Origin: UBA4874 sp002399435
GTDB taxonomy: Bacteria > Bacillota > Clostridia > Caldicoprobacterales > DTU083
Length of the DNA: 32,890 bases
Direction of reading: 5' to 3'
Assembly (NCBI GenBank): GCA_036823195.1
Contig: DAISGI010000027.1
Coordinates: 1-32,890, forward strand
Shown: one piece after another, positions 1 to 9,171 of the stretch
Position numbering within the stretch: position 1 is the first letter of the stretch
Layout of the letters: every line of letters begins with the position of its first letter
Notes under the pieces: model-generated
Told to the model about the DNA's origin: nothing
Database searches by the model: none
The model's input: the letters and a program-made list of their open reading frames with translations, nothing else
Made by a program: the position numbers and the translations under genes

Positions 1-447
1 CTGTTGGTGCTGAAACCCGGCTTTACCACAATTGTCCTGGCACTGGTGATCACCGAGTGGATCAGTATGAGCCGAATCGCCCGTGCCGAGATGCTCAAAC
101 TGAAGGAACAGGAATTTGTGCTGGCCAGCCGTACACTGGGAGCAGGCAATCTTGTCATCATCTTCCGGGAGGTTCTGCCCAATATCATCGGACAGATCAT
201 TACCCAGCTGATGTTCAGCATCCCCACTGCCATCTTTACCGAAGCCTTTTTAAGCTTCGTCGGCCTGGGAATCCCGGTCCCCCAATGCAGCCTGGGCTCC
301 CTGATCAGCGATGCATTCAACAGCTTTACCACACACCCCTATCAGATCGTTCCGTCCATCATTGTCCTTGCATTGCTGATGCTCTGCTTCAATATGCTGG
401 CGGATGGCCTGCGGGAAGCTTTTGACCCGAAACTCAAGGAAGTCTGA
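1..447 (+). CDS. oppC: Oligopeptide/dipeptide ABC transporter permease, OppC/DppC type (3' part)
   Basis: This is the C-terminal half of an inner-membrane permease of a peptide (or nickel/opine-type) ABC importer; the 5' end lies outside the window. The visible 148 codons contain the cytoplasmic EAA loop that contacts the ATPases (EFVLASRTLGAG followed by REVLPN), then hydrophobic helices and the typical family ending DGLREAFDPKLKE. The reading frame is open from the first base, so no start can be assigned. The gene is followed after 11 nt by two ATPase genes on the same strand, the normal oppC-oppD-oppF order. The family is clear; the transported substrate is not. Confidence 0.93.
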   Translation: MLVLKPGFTTIVLALVITEWISMSRIARAEMLKLKEQEFVLASRTLGAGNLVIIFREVLPNIIGQIITQLMFSIPTAIFTEAFLSFVGLGIPVPQCSLGSLISDAFNSFTTHPYQIVPSIIVLALLMLCFNMLADGLREAFDPKLKEV

Positions 448-458
448 GGTGATAGGAA

Positions 459-1562
459 ATGAATAAGAAAACCATTGAAAAAGCGAAAAAAGCGATGGAA
501 ATCCGCAACCTTACGATTACTTTCCGCACAACGGCAGGCCCGGTGCATGCCATCCGCGGCGTGAACATTGATCTGTACCGCGGGCAAACCCTTGCGATCG
601 TGGGAGAGAGCGGCAGCGGCAAATCCGTTACCATGAAGGCTGCCATGGGGATCCTGGATAAAAACAGCAAGGTAGAGGAAGGTACCATACGGTACACCTG
701 GCTGCAGGACGACGTCACCCCGCATACCGTGGACATCCTGAAAATGAAAAAACGGGAACTGCGCCGCAGCATCAACGGCAAACACATTGCCATGATCTTT
801 CAGGATCCCATGACCAGTCTGGATCCCACCATGTCCATTGGAAAGCAGGTCATGGAAGGCATGCTGTGGCACCATCAGGCCACCAGGGAGGAAGCCCGGA
901 GCAAAGCAATCCATTTACTTGACGAGGTAGGGATTCCGGAACCGGAGAAACGAATGAAGAACTATCCTCATCAGCTTTCCGGAGGCATGCGGCAAAGAGT
1001 CGTTATCGCCATTGCCCTCTCCTGCAATCCCGACCTGCTTATCTGCGATGAACCCACCACCGCTCTGGACGTCACCATCCAGGCCAAGATACTGGAAATG
1101 ATTCGGCGCATTCAAAGGCAGCGCGGCATCAGTGTGATCTATATTACCCATGACCTGGGCGTGGTGGCCAAAGTGGCGGACTTTGTCAATGTGATGTACG
1201 CCGGCAGAATTGTGGAGAAAGGTACTGTGGAGGAAATCTTCTACGATCCCCGCCACCCCTATACCTGGGGCCTGCTCAGTGCCATGCCGGATCTTACCAC
1301 TACAGACGACCGGCTTTATACCATTCCCGGCTCCCCGCCCAATCTGCTGCATTCCGTAACGGGTGATGCCTTTGCTCCCCGCAATCCCTATGCACTCAAA
1401 ATAGACCGGCGGGCAGAGCCTCCCATGTTTCGGGTCACCGATACCCACTACGCCGCCACCTGGCTGCTGGATCCGCGGGCACCTCATGTGGAAATGCCAG
1501 CCGGGCTGAGACGGCGTATCCGCCAAATGAAGGAGGGGGAGAGCAAACATGCGGCAAAGTGA
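459..1562 (+). CDS. oppD: Peptide ABC transporter ATP-binding protein, OppD/DppD type
   Basis: This is one of the two cytoplasmic ATPases that power the peptide importer. The 367-residue product has Walker A GESGSGKS (about 49-56), Q-loop FQDP (about 114-117), signature LSGGMRQR (173-180), Walker B LLICDEP (193-199), the H-loop histidine near 231, and the C-terminal oligopeptide-transporter region starting at HPYTWGLL (about 267). The ATG at 459 has an AGGTGAT-type ribosome site 5-8 nt upstream; a second ATG 12 codons in (MEIRNL) would also leave the whole domain intact. The gene overlaps the next ATPase by 14 nt, indicating translational coupling. Length is normal for the family. Confidence 0.95.
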   Translation: MNKKTIEKAKKAMEIRNLTITFRTTAGPVHAIRGVNIDLYRGQTLAIVGESGSGKSVTMKAAMGILDKNSKVEEGTIRYTWLQDDVTPHTVDILKMKKRELRRSINGKHIAMIFQDPMTSLDPTMSIGKQVMEGMLWHHQATREEARSKAIHLLDEVGIPEPEKRMKNYPHQLSGGMRQRVVIAIALSCNPDLLICDEPTTALDVTIQAKILEMIRRIQRQRGISVIYITHDLGVVAKVADFVNVMYAGRIVEKGTVEEIFYDPRHPYTWGLLSAMPDLTTTDDRLYTIPGSPPNLLHSVTGDAFAPRNPYALKIDRRAEPPMFRVTDTHYAATWLLDPRAPHVEMPAGLRRRIRQMKEGESKHAAK

Positions 1563-2496
1563 ACCCATTCTGAAAGTAAAAGGACTGAAGCAGTATTTTG
1601 AGATCAGCGGGCGTTATACCGTGCGTGCGGTGGATGGAGTGGATTTTGTGATCTATCCCGGAGAAACCTACGGTCTGGTAGGAGAATCCGGCAGCGGCAA
1701 AAGTACCATCGGGCGCAGTCTGATCCGGCTGTACGATCCCACCGCCGGTCACATAGATTTCAATGGCATGGACATCTCCGGCAAAATGGACCGTACAACC
1801 GAAAGGCGTCTGCGCACCGAAATGCAGATGATTTTCCAGGACCCCATGGCCTGCCTGAACCCCCGCAAAAAGGTGGGAGAGATCATTGCCCAGGGACTGG
1901 ATATCCACCATTTATACCACACCCGGACAGATCGGAAGAAAAAAGTGGCATCCATGCTGGAAAAGGTAGGCCTCGATCCGGAGCACGCCGACCGCTATCC
2001 CCATCAGTTCAGCGGCGGACAGCGCCAGCGCGTGGGCATTGCACGGGCATTGATCATGAATCCGAAACTGGTCATCGCCGATGAGTGCATCAGCGCACTG
2101 GATGTATCCATTCAGGCACAGGTGGTGAATCTGATGAAGGATCTGCAGGCGCAGACCGGTACCACTTATCTGTTTATCGCCCATGATCTGTCCATGGTCA
2201 AGTATATCTCAGACCGGATCGGCGTCCTTCACCTGGGACATCTGGTGGAAACCGGCACCAAGGACGAAATCTTTGAAAACCCGGTTCATCCTTACACCCG
2301 AAGCCTGCTCAGCGCCATCCCCCGGCCCGATCCAAGGGTGGAAAAGGAACGGGTGGCCCAAAGCTATGATTATCAGGCAGAAGGAGTGGACTATCGAAAA
2401 GGCACCCGGCATCATCTGGGAGGACACCATTATGTACTGGCTACCCCGGCGGAACTGGACAAATGGACGGATACAGCGGCTCAGTGTGCACTGTAA
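1549..2496 (+). CDS. oppF: Peptide ABC transporter ATP-binding protein, OppF/DppF type
   Basis: This is the second ATPase of the peptide importer, pairing with the product of the preceding gene. The 315 residues contain Walker A GESGSGKS (45-52), Q-loop FQDP, signature FSGGQRQR (154-161), Walker B LVIADEC (174-180), H-loop His near 212 and the HPYTRSLLSAIP region near the C terminus. The residue after the catalytic Glu is Cys where most ABC ATPases have Pro; Cys also occurs here in other OppF-like proteins, so this is not read as damage. The start at 1549 has an AGGAGGGGGA ribosome site inside the end of oppD. A hairpin 15 nt after the stop probably ends the operon. Confidence 0.95.
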   Translation: MRQSEPILKVKGLKQYFEISGRYTVRAVDGVDFVIYPGETYGLVGESGSGKSTIGRSLIRLYDPTAGHIDFNGMDISGKMDRTTERRLRTEMQMIFQDPMACLNPRKKVGEIIAQGLDIHHLYHTRTDRKKKVASMLEKVGLDPEHADRYPHQFSGGQRQRVGIARALIMNPKLVIADECISALDVSIQAQVVNLMKDLQAQTGTTYLFIAHDLSMVKYISDRIGVLHLGHLVETGTKDEIFENPVHPYTRSLLSAIPRPDPRVEKERVAQSYDYQAEGVDYRKGTRHHLGGHHYVLATPAELDKWTDTAAQCAL

Positions 2497-2510
2497 GCAC
2501 TGTAAAAATA

Positions 2511-2541
2511 CAGGGACATCCTTATAAAAGGGATGTCCCTG
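2511..2541 (+). terminator. Hairpin after oppF, probable terminator
   Basis: A perfect 11-bp inverted repeat (CAGGGACATCC at 2511-2521, GGATGTCCCTG at 2531-2541) with a 9-nt loop starts 15 nt after the oppF stop. The downstream tract is only moderately T-rich (CGTTCTGTTTCC), so termination efficiency is uncertain. Confidence 0.6.
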
Positions 2542-2553
2542 CGTTCTGTTTCC

Positions 2554-2618
2554 ACGTTCTATGTCCTTGTCCTGTTTCCTTGTCCTGTTTACATGTTCTA
2601 TGTCCTTGTCCTGTTTCC
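2554..2618. repeat. Direct repeat, 26-nt unit, two copies 39 nt apart
   Basis: Two 26-nt copies (2554-2579 and 2593-2618) differ at one base. Between them lies a partial third copy of the inner TTGTCCTGTTT motif (2580-2590). The tract is pyrimidine-rich on this strand and lies between the opp terminator and the convergent oxidoreductase gene. No coding frame explains it. Confidence 0.8.
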
Positions 2619-2738
2619 TATTTCACAATTTTGAATTTTAATATGGGAAATCATCATTGTATAGGAAATCCATTATATGGAAAATATAACTTCGACTGAA
2701 CCATTCGGATTATTTCATTTGATCTCCCTGCAGTTTGG

Positions 2739-3776
2739 TCATTTCAAATAAAGCTGCATGGGATACGCCAGGTACTCGGCTTCCTCCATTTTCTCCACAG
2801 TGTAATAACCAGCCGGAGCATTGATGATTCTGGGAATGCGGTTTACAATGGTGGCGCAGGTGTGCTCAGAAGTTGCAGGCTTTTTCACGGAGAAAACGGT
2901 GTCCGGCTCACCTGATATCTTCCAGTCACACATATCCCCGTCTTCCAGACCATAAACCTTTCCGATGCACTGAGTTTCAATCACCGGCCCCTGAAATGTT
3001 TTTGTGGTTACAACGGAGCTCATTCCAATGCAGTTGCCTTTGGGAATGGTTTTGCCCAGCGTTTTGGAAAAAAGATCGCTGTCATAAAAATAAGGAACGC
3101 ACTTTTGGGTCTGGGACCGAATCGTCCATCCCATTTTGGAGCAGAGCCCTTCGTTTGAATTCCAGACATAAGACGGCTCCAGAGTCTCCGGATGAGCGAT
3201 CTGCTTTTCAAATTGATCCGGTGTCAGTCCCACTCCATGTGCTTTGGCCAGAGCCAGCCCATAATCCTCCACGTTATAGCTCACAGAGCCTTCGATTTTG
3301 TCAATGCGATGGATCCCTCCGGCAACACAGCTGATCATATTGATCCAAAAGATATCCTGCATACCAGAGCCGGCTATGGTACAATTGTGTTCTTTCGCCA
3401 TCTTATCCAGACGATTGGTAATCGCTGAAGAAGTTGTCCACGGATAAATTGCCTCTTCGCATGTGGTAATTACATTGATCCCACGCTTGATAAGCTTTTC
3501 CAGATAAGGGACGACATCCTTCATAAAACTGAACAGGGTAACAACAGCAATATCGGCATCACATTCATCCAGCACCGCATCCGCATCGCTGCGAATCTTC
3601 ACGCCCAGTTTCACACCTAGTCCCGCCCAATCGCCAACATCCATTCCAACTACGGCAGGATTCACATCAATCGCACCGACGATTTCCGCCCCTTTTTCGT
3701 ACAAATAGCGAAGCGTATATTTGGACATCTTCCCGCACCCATACTGCACCACGCGGATCTTTTCATGGAACATCAT
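2739..3776 (-). CDS. NAD(P)-dependent oxidoreductase of the 2,4-diaminopentanoate dehydrogenase / dihydrodipicolinate reductase-like family
   Basis: This 345-residue cytosolic enzyme has an N-terminal Rossmann fold (RVVQYGCGKMSKY at about 8-20, then GAEIVGAIDVNP) and a C-terminal region of the type in 2,4-diaminopentanoate dehydrogenases, which oxidatively deaminate an amine in clostridial ornithine fermentation. The other ornithine-pathway genes (aminomutase subunits, thiolase) are not nearby, so the substrate may differ. The start has an adjacent second ATG; GAGGGGGG lies a few bases upstream. A predicted promoter sits at 3837-3866. The next gene upstream on this strand is a BCCT carrier, suggesting work on an imported quaternary amine or amino acid derivative, which is inference only. 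Confidence 0.75.
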   Translation of the reverse strand: MMFHEKIRVVQYGCGKMSKYTLRYLYEKGAEIVGAIDVNPAVVGMDVGDWAGLGVKLGVKIRSDADAVLDECDADIAVVTLFSFMKDVVPYLEKLIKRGINVITTCEEAIYPWTTSSAITNRLDKMAKEHNCTIAGSGMQDIFWINMISCVAGGIHRIDKIEGSVSYNVEDYGLALAKAHGVGLTPDQFEKQIAHPETLEPSYVWNSNEGLCSKMGWTIRSQTQKCVPYFYDSDLFSKTLGKTIPKGNCIGMSSVVTTKTFQGPVIETQCIGKVYGLEDGDMCDWKISGEPDTVFSVKKPATSEHTCATIVNRIPRIINAPAGYYTVEKMEEAEYLAYPMQLYLK

Positions 3777-3836
3777 TGAATACCCCCCTCGTTTTTATCT
3801 CCTGGAATTGATTTCTACATCTGCCCGTTCATCTTC

Positions 3837-3866
3837 ATTTTACCATATAAGGGTAAAGAATGACAA
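3837..3866 (-). promoter_or_regulatory. Sigma-A-type promoter for the amine-dehydrogenase-like gene
   Basis: Reading the minus strand, -35 TTGTCA (3866-3861), an 18-nt spacer and -10 TAAAAT (3842-3837) lie about 60 nt before the start codon. This suggests the oxidoreductase can be transcribed apart from the carrier gene behind it. Confidence 0.6.
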
Positions 3867-3939
3867 GGCGTTTTAGAAATTTTAAGGTTCACAAACTGCA
3901 TAGGCAGGGGTCCTGCTTTTCCCACGCAATCATCTGTAT

Positions 3940-5430
3940 TTATACTTTTTCCTGTCTCAGTGCCTTCATGAGAGATACAATCGCAAACAGCATTACAAAT
4001 ATAAAAGGAAACGCAGCTGCCACCGATGCTGTCTGCAACGCTTCCAGACCACCTGCAAACAACAGGGAAATTGCAAGCAGGGATTGTACGATTCCCCAAA
4101 GGACTTTTCTTCTGTTGCCTGGATTCAGATCTCCTCCTGAAGTCAGCATTCCCAATACAAAAGTAGCGGAATTGGCAGAAGTTACAAAAAATGTACACAG
4201 TAAAGCCACTGCGATCAATGACAATACCGAGCTCAAAGGGTAATAATCAAATACCCGAAACAAAGCTGTTTCCGGAACTTTGGCAATGGATGCCAGCCCT
4301 TCCACGCCAATCTGATCCGCCAAATCGATTCCCATGGTTCCAAAGGATGCAAACCAAACCATGGATGCCAGAGCGGGAGCCAGAATTACTCCACCTATAA
4401 ACTCCCGAATCGTCCTTCCTTTCGAAATTCGGGCTATGAAAGTCCCTACAAAAGGCGCCCATGCGATCCACCATGCCCAATAGAACAGCCTCCATTTATT
4501 AAGCCAGCGGTTACCTCCAAAAGTATTGATATGCAGACTATCCTTTATAAAACCATTGATGTATTGACCTGCTCCATTGGTAAAACTGTTTATTATTTTA
4601 ATTGTCGGTCCCAGCACAATAGTAAGAACCAATAACAACAATGCCAAATACAGGTTGATATCCCCAAGAACCTGAATCCCTTTATCAATCCCGCTTACTG
4701 CTGTCCAGATAAAGATAACAGTGATCACCGTAATAATCCCCAGCTGAACCAGCCTTGTCTCCGGCAGTTTGAACAGGTAATTCAGACCGCTGTTGATCTG
4801 CAGGGTCCCCAATCCGAGAGAGGTGGCGACTCCGGCCACGGTTGCCAGAACGGCAAAGATATCGATTAACTTGCCAATTGGCCCGTTGACCCGTTCTTCT
4901 CCAAGCAGAGGTATAAAAATACTGCTTATCAGACCGGGCTTCTTCTTTCTGAACTGAAAATATGCAAGCGCAAGACCGATGATGCCATAACTCGCCCAGG
5001 GATGAATCCCCCAGTTCATAAAAGAAGACTTCATGGCAAAATTGGCAGCTTCTGCACTCCCAGGTTCCACTCCATCCGGATGAACAAAATGGGAAATCGG
5101 CTCCGCCACTCCCCAGAATACAAGGCCTATGCCCATGCCGGCTCCAAATAGCATGGCAAACCAGGAAGCCGTACTGTATTCCGGTTCCGAATCATCAGGG
5201 CCCAATTTAATCTTTCCGTATTTACTGAAGGCCAAAGCAATAACAAATATTACAAATACCAACATGGCTAATAAATAAGCCCATCCAAAATTGGTTGTCA
5301 AAAAGGCAAGAAGCTTATCTGCAAAGCTTGCAAAACCTCTCCTGAACACAATACCCCATAAAGCTATAGCTATGGATATAATAAGGGATATATAAAAAGT
5401 CGTATTATTTTTCTTCTTTTTTTGGTTCAT
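3940..5430 (-). CDS. BCCT-family betaine/carnitine/choline-type transporter
   Basis: This 496-residue polytopic membrane protein, about 12 helices, imports or exchanges a quaternary ammonium compound. Diagnostic BCCT sequences are GMGIGLVFWGVAEP (98-111) and the aromatic-rich FYWAWWIAWAPF (316-327) in the substrate-binding helix, followed by ARISKGRTIREF. The N terminus is short and Lys-rich and the C terminus is short, so there is no long osmosensing tail like that of BetP; this fits a nutrient carrier or antiporter more than an osmoregulated importer, but is not proof. The start has a CAGGAGGG ribosome site 5 nt upstream. The gene lies 163 nt upstream of the amine-dehydrogenase-like gene on the same strand. 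Exact substrate and coupling ion cannot be read from sequence. Confidence 0.9.
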   Translation of the reverse strand: MNQKKKKNNTTFYISLIISIAIALWGIVFRRGFASFADKLLAFLTTNFGWAYLLAMLVFVIFVIALAFSKYGKIKLGPDDSEPEYSTASWFAMLFGAGMGIGLVFWGVAEPISHFVHPDGVEPGSAEAANFAMKSSFMNWGIHPWASYGIIGLALAYFQFRKKKPGLISSIFIPLLGEERVNGPIGKLIDIFAVLATVAGVATSLGLGTLQINSGLNYLFKLPETRLVQLGIITVITVIFIWTAVSGIDKGIQVLGDINLYLALLLLVLTIVLGPTIKIINSFTNGAGQYINGFIKDSLHINTFGGNRWLNKWRLFYWAWWIAWAPFVGTFIARISKGRTIREFIGGVILAPALASMVWFASFGTMGIDLADQIGVEGLASIAKVPETALFRVFDYYPLSSVLSLIAVALLCTFFVTSANSATFVLGMLTSGGDLNPGNRRKVLWGIVQSLLAISLLFAGGLEALQTASVAAAFPFIFVMLFAIVSLMKALRQEKV

Positions 5431-5837
5431 CTTTTCCCTCCTGTTTTAATTTTAACCATATTTTAAAAAAAAAGACAAAACATTCCTTCTCTTTTGTTCT
5501 GTAAACCTTTATTTGATAAATCTATTCTTAACATTCAATACATCAAGTATTATTTTTTGTTTAAAGAAAATAGGATAAATATTAAGTTTTACAACGCCCA
5601 GTATAACAAACTGAAAAGCAGGTTGTCAAATCTCCGATAAAGTTTTATGTACTTCCGGTTGGTCACCCAATGACTTGAAAAGTGACTCCACAGGCTGAAA
5701 AGCGTCATATTCCATATTCCATTTCACTACGATTTTTGCTTTCCCGTTCAGGATGATTTTGCTGACCGGTTTTGATATAATACCTCAGGGACCGGTTGAA
5801 ACCAAAAAGACAAAGCAAAAGCCGAGAGGAGACAAAA
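5431..5837. other. Intergenic region between divergent carrier and HAD genes
   Basis: This stretch is AT-rich near 5431-5600, where several poor -10-like boxes could serve the leftward BCCT gene but none pairs with a convincing -35. The right part holds the rightward extended -10 promoter of the HAD gene at 5776-5781. I see no small gene or structured RNA here. Confidence 0.5.
5752..5790 (+). promoter_or_regulatory. Extended -10 promoter of the HAD gene; copy A of a shared 39-bp element
   Basis: TATAAT at 5776-5781 is preceded by TG at the extended -10 position (TGATATAAT). The -35 position is weak (ATGATT). The 39-bp segment matches 11107-11145 at about 32 positions, also over an extended -10, ahead of the XRE regulator gene. 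Transcription should start near 5788, about 50 nt before the HAD start codon. Confidence 0.65.
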
Positions 5838-6485
5838 ATGACATTTAGAGCAGCCATATGGGATTTTGACGGTACTTTATTCAATACTTACCCGGGAATC
5901 CTGAAAACCTTTGAAAGGGTATTGGAAGAGAACGGAGTAAAGGGAGATCCGGAGAAAATTCTGAAATTGATGAAAGATTATTCAGTGGGCCATGCATACC
6001 GGTATTATAAGGAACGATACCCCTTGAAAGACAACTTTATGGATCACTATCATGAATATGAGACCGGACTGGACAAACGGATTGCCCAGCCATACCCCTA
6101 TGCCAGGGAAGTCTGCAGGGACATCAAAAACAGCGGTGATATGAACTTTCTGTTTACGCATCGGGGAAGCACTGCTGTGGAATATCTGGAGCTTCACGAT
6201 ATGGCAAAATATTTTACGGAGATGGTAACGAAGGAAAAAGGTCTGAAATCCAAACCTGCCCCGGATCCTTTTCTTTATTTCATTGATAAGTATCACCTGG
6301 ACAAGGACAGCGTTTTCTCCATAGGAGATCGCAATATTGAAGTTCTGTCCGCCAAAGCTGCAGGGATCAAATCATGCTTTTTCAGAAGCAATGACGCAGC
6401 CCTTACATCCGAGCCGGATTATACCGTAGATTCCCTTAAGGAACTCTACCCGATCCTTGGCATCGAACCAGCAGCGTGCAAATGA
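5838..6485 (+). CDS. HAD-superfamily hydrolase (phosphoglycolate phosphatase-like)
   Basis: This 215-residue cytosolic phosphatase has HAD motif I DFDGTLFNT (nucleophile Asp9, acid Asp11), motif II in FLFTHRG, the motif III Lys in KSKPAPDPF and motif IV in SIGDRNIEV. The helical cap between motifs I and II is of the subclass-I phosphoglycolate phosphatase/beta-phosphoglucomutase kind. The substrate is unknown. Start choice: ATG 5838 has AGAGGAG 7 nt upstream, while an in-frame ATG at 5796 lacks a ribosome site and would place extra residues before the conserved N terminus. The gene has its own promoter and ends 8 nt before an assembly gap, convergent with the dehydrogenase gene. Confidence 0.88.
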   Translation: MTFRAAIWDFDGTLFNTYPGILKTFERVLEENGVKGDPEKILKLMKDYSVGHAYRYYKERYPLKDNFMDHYHEYETGLDKRIAQPYPYAREVCRDIKNSGDMNFLFTHRGSTAVEYLELHDMAKYFTEMVTKEKGLKSKPAPDPFLYFIDKYHLDKDSVFSIGDRNIEVLSAKAAGIKSCFFRSNDAALTSEPDYTVDSLKELYPILGIEPAACK

Positions 6486-6493
6486 TCAATACA

Positions 6494-6593
6494 NNNNNNN
6501 NNNNNNNNNNNNNNNNNNNNNNNNNNNNNNNNNNNNNNNNNNNNNNNNNNNNNNNNNNNNNNNNNNNNNNNNNNNNNNNNNNNNNNNNNNNNN
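6494..6593. other. Assembly gap (100 N)
   Basis: Exactly 100 N, the conventional length for a gap of unknown size. It removes the 3' end of the leftward Gfo/Idh/MocA gene and any terminator between it and the HAD gene. Confidence 0.98.
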
Positions 6594-7609
6594 GCAAGAG
6601 TGAACTCCAGGGAACGCAGGGCATCCTCATAGGGCGAACGAATCCGGGAGCCATCCCCTGTGACTGCCGCATCTATAAAGGTGCGATCGCATAGAATGCC
6701 GGCGTCGCCTTCCTCTTTGAAAACAACCTCGCCGGACCCGGAAGAAGTCATCGTACCATCTCCCTGAACCACCAGCCCTTTGGATCTTTTATCCACCTTC
6801 CCGGGGTCCTCGCTGCTGTTCCTGCAGCCGAGTATCTTCAAATCGTTCAAAATGCGGAGCTCAGCCCTGCCATCCTTCGCGCTGAAGACGACCTTGCTGT
6901 CTGCTGCCTCTCCGCTTTTCGCATAGCATCCTGTGGAGATGGTTGCCAAAGCGCCGCTATGGAACCTTACTACCGTCGTGGAAAGATCATCGGTATCATA
7001 TCCGCTAATCCCCTTCACAAAGCCCTTGGCCCCAAGAGTAAACACCATTTCTGGTTCATCAAACACATAGCGGATGATATCAAATTGATGAATGGTCTGC
7101 TCCACGATCTGTCCGCCGGACAGGGACTTCTCCTTCCACCATGGAGTCTCCGGCACACCGCCTATCCGAATACAATCAATGAATGCCACCTCATTATCCT
7201 TTATAAACTTGACATTTGGCTTTACCAGATTGCTGTAGCGACACTGGAATCCGGATGCTGTGATCAAGCCTGCCTTTTTGACCTCATCACGGATCTGTCT
7301 GGCCAGTTCCAGATCCAGGGACAACGGCTTTTCCACAAAAAACGGAATCCTCCGTCTTATGGTCTCCATCTCAATATCCCCATGGCAGGTAGGCGGAACG
7401 CAGATAAAGACCATGTCGGGCTCAACCGCATCATACATCTCTCTGAAATCTGTAAATGCCTTCCCGCTGTTTGCCTGTTTCACAAAACTTTCCGCCCGCT
7501 GGGGAATCAAATCACAAAATCCTGCCAATTCAATGTCCGAAAACCCGAGGAAATGACTGAGATGATATCCGCCGATTCCTCCACAACCGATGATCGCCAA
7601 TTTTTTCAT
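6594..7609 (-). CDS. Gfo/Idh/MocA-family oxidoreductase (3' end lost in gap)
   Basis: This NAD(P)-dependent dehydrogenase probably acts on a sugar, inositol or sugar acid. The start MKKLAIIGCGGIGGYH carries the Rossmann dinucleotide motif, and VEKPLSLD (about 113-120) is the family EKP motif with its catalytic-region Lys. QTIHQFDIIRY matches the conserved helix with the His/Asp pair. About 338 codons precede the gap; family members are mostly 330-390 residues, so only the last few tens are missing. The ribosome site AGGAGG lies 7 nt before the ATG. The gene is the last in the sugar ABC cluster, 139 nt after the lipoprotein gene, suggesting that it processes the imported substrate. Confidence 0.88.
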
Positions 7610-7748
7610 TTCGTATCCTCCTGTTTCTGTTTGCGATGCTGTCCTGGACTTTTGATACCTGTTCCTTTCCTTTCTCCAAATTGTTTCTCCAAAATGGATA
7701 GATGCAAATCAATACACATGATACAGAAAAGGGAGAAATAGTTCAAGA

Positions 7749-9137
7749 TTATTTTTTGGACTTGGACCACTGGACGGCTTTGCCCTGAAGATCATTCAGT
7801 TCTTTCGAAACGTTTACCTTTTTCCCGGCAATGGCCCTGCTGATCATGCTGGCGAAAGTAGGCTGCATATTGGAGCCATAAAAAGGATTGATCTCATAGC
7901 CAGGATGGGTTGCTTTCGCCATGACTTCTGAATTCTTGGCAAGAAACTTATCCTTTGGATCATACAGTTCTTTGCTGACCAAGTGACCAATCGCCTTAGG
8001 ACCATAGTTTTTATAGTCCCACTCCTTTGTCTCCGGGCCACACATATATTTTAGTATTTCCCATGCCTGCTTTGCATCCTTTCCAGACAAATGGGAAGAA
8101 ATCCCCATGCCATCTATAGGGGTCCAGTTGCCTCCGCCCGTTCCTACATGCATGGTTGGCTGATAACGTTCCAATAGAGACTCGTCCTTTGTGTTATAAT
8201 ATTCATTCATAATGGTCACACCATTGTTATCAATGGCAATCGCTATGTCATTATCCTTTTTCCCGAATTTTTCTGCGCCCTTTCCGGTTGTGGCTGCATC
8301 CGGTACGTACTGGCAGGCATCCACAATCCATTGCATAGTGGCTATAAACTCATCGCTGTTTAAGGACCACTTCAGATCAGCCGGATGATCGAATCGGCCG
8401 GTACACTCCACAGCACCAAAATACTGACTCAGAGGAATCACATAACTCATATTCAATGAATTTCCTTCCAGCCAAAGCCCATAGTTTGGCTTTCCTGATT
8501 TGGGGTTGGTTCCAGTCATTTTGCCTGCTTTCTCCATGATTTCTTCCGGCGTTGGGTTTTCCGATAAATATTCCACTCCCCAATCGTCAAAGAGTTGCTT
8601 ATCGTATATAATTAAGCGGTATCCGACATCCCATGGCAGAGTTAGCAGTTCCTTTCCGGAATAATCCGTGCAGTTCATGTTTGTTTTAAATGTAGCCGGA
8701 TAATTATCCTCATACACAAAATCCTTATCCGCCTCAATAAAGGGATTCAGGCTCTGCATCAATCCTTCTTTATAATATTCCGGTATAAATGCTCCGCCTA
8801 TTGTAAACAAATCGGTACCTTTGGACATTAGAAGCGTCTGCATTTTGCCACTCGAATTGTCCCAGGGTATGCTGTTAAATACAAAATTAACATCCGGGAA
8901 TTTGCTCTTTAACTGGTTTTTCTTAAATGTGTTCCATCCTTCGGCAGGCCTTTTTGTAGAAGGATTGATCCCATCTTCCAGAGTAGCACCACATATGGAT
9001 ATGGTGAATTTCTTACCTCCTCCTTTTTTCTCCTTTTTTTGTCCACTGACCGTATTGTTCTTGCTGGAACAGCCTCCCATAATGCACATTGCCAAGATAG
9101 TGATGATTAAAAAAACAGGGATTCTTTTCTTATTCAT
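7749..9137 (-). CDS. Sugar ABC transporter substrate-binding lipoprotein
   Basis: This extracytoplasmic binding protein of the family-1 type captures a sugar or oligosaccharide for the adjacent permeases. The 462-residue product begins with a Lys/Arg n-region, a hydrophobic core and a lipobox ending at Cys23 (IMGGC), then a Lys/Gly-rich spacer (KKEKKGGGKK). A start-proximal AAGGAG sits about 9 nt before the ATG. The aromatic-rich body with EYYKEG, LPWDVGYR and AWEILKYM segments is typical of CUT1 binding proteins. It lies 34 nt after the MalG-type permease. The sugar cannot be inferred. Confidence 0.92.
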   Translation of the reverse strand: MNKKRIPVFLIITILAMCIMGGCSSKNNTVSGQKKEKKGGGKKFTISICGATLEDGINPSTKRPAEGWNTFKKNQLKSKFPDVNFVFNSIPWDNSSGKMQTLLMSKGTDLFTIGGAFIPEYYKEGLMQSLNPFIEADKDFVYEDNYPATFKTNMNCTDYSGKELLTLPWDVGYRLIIYDKQLFDDWGVEYLSENPTPEEIMEKAGKMTGTNPKSGKPNYGLWLEGNSLNMSYVIPLSQYFGAVECTGRFDHPADLKWSLNSDEFIATMQWIVDACQYVPDAATTGKGAEKFGKKDNDIAIAIDNNGVTIMNEYYNTKDESLLERYQPTMHVGTGGGNWTPIDGMGISSHLSGKDAKQAWEILKYMCGPETKEWDYKNYGPKAIGHLVSKELYDPKDKFLAKNSEVMAKATHPGYEINPFYGSNMQPTFASMISRAIAGKKVNVSKELNDLQGKAVQWSKSKK

Positions 9138-9171
9138 TTAAATCGCTCCTTTTTTATAATTCAGGCGGAAG

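Noticed and set aside
3903..3915. Small hairpin after the BCCT gene as a terminator
   Set aside because: Only a 5-bp stem with no T-run on either strand; too weak to call.
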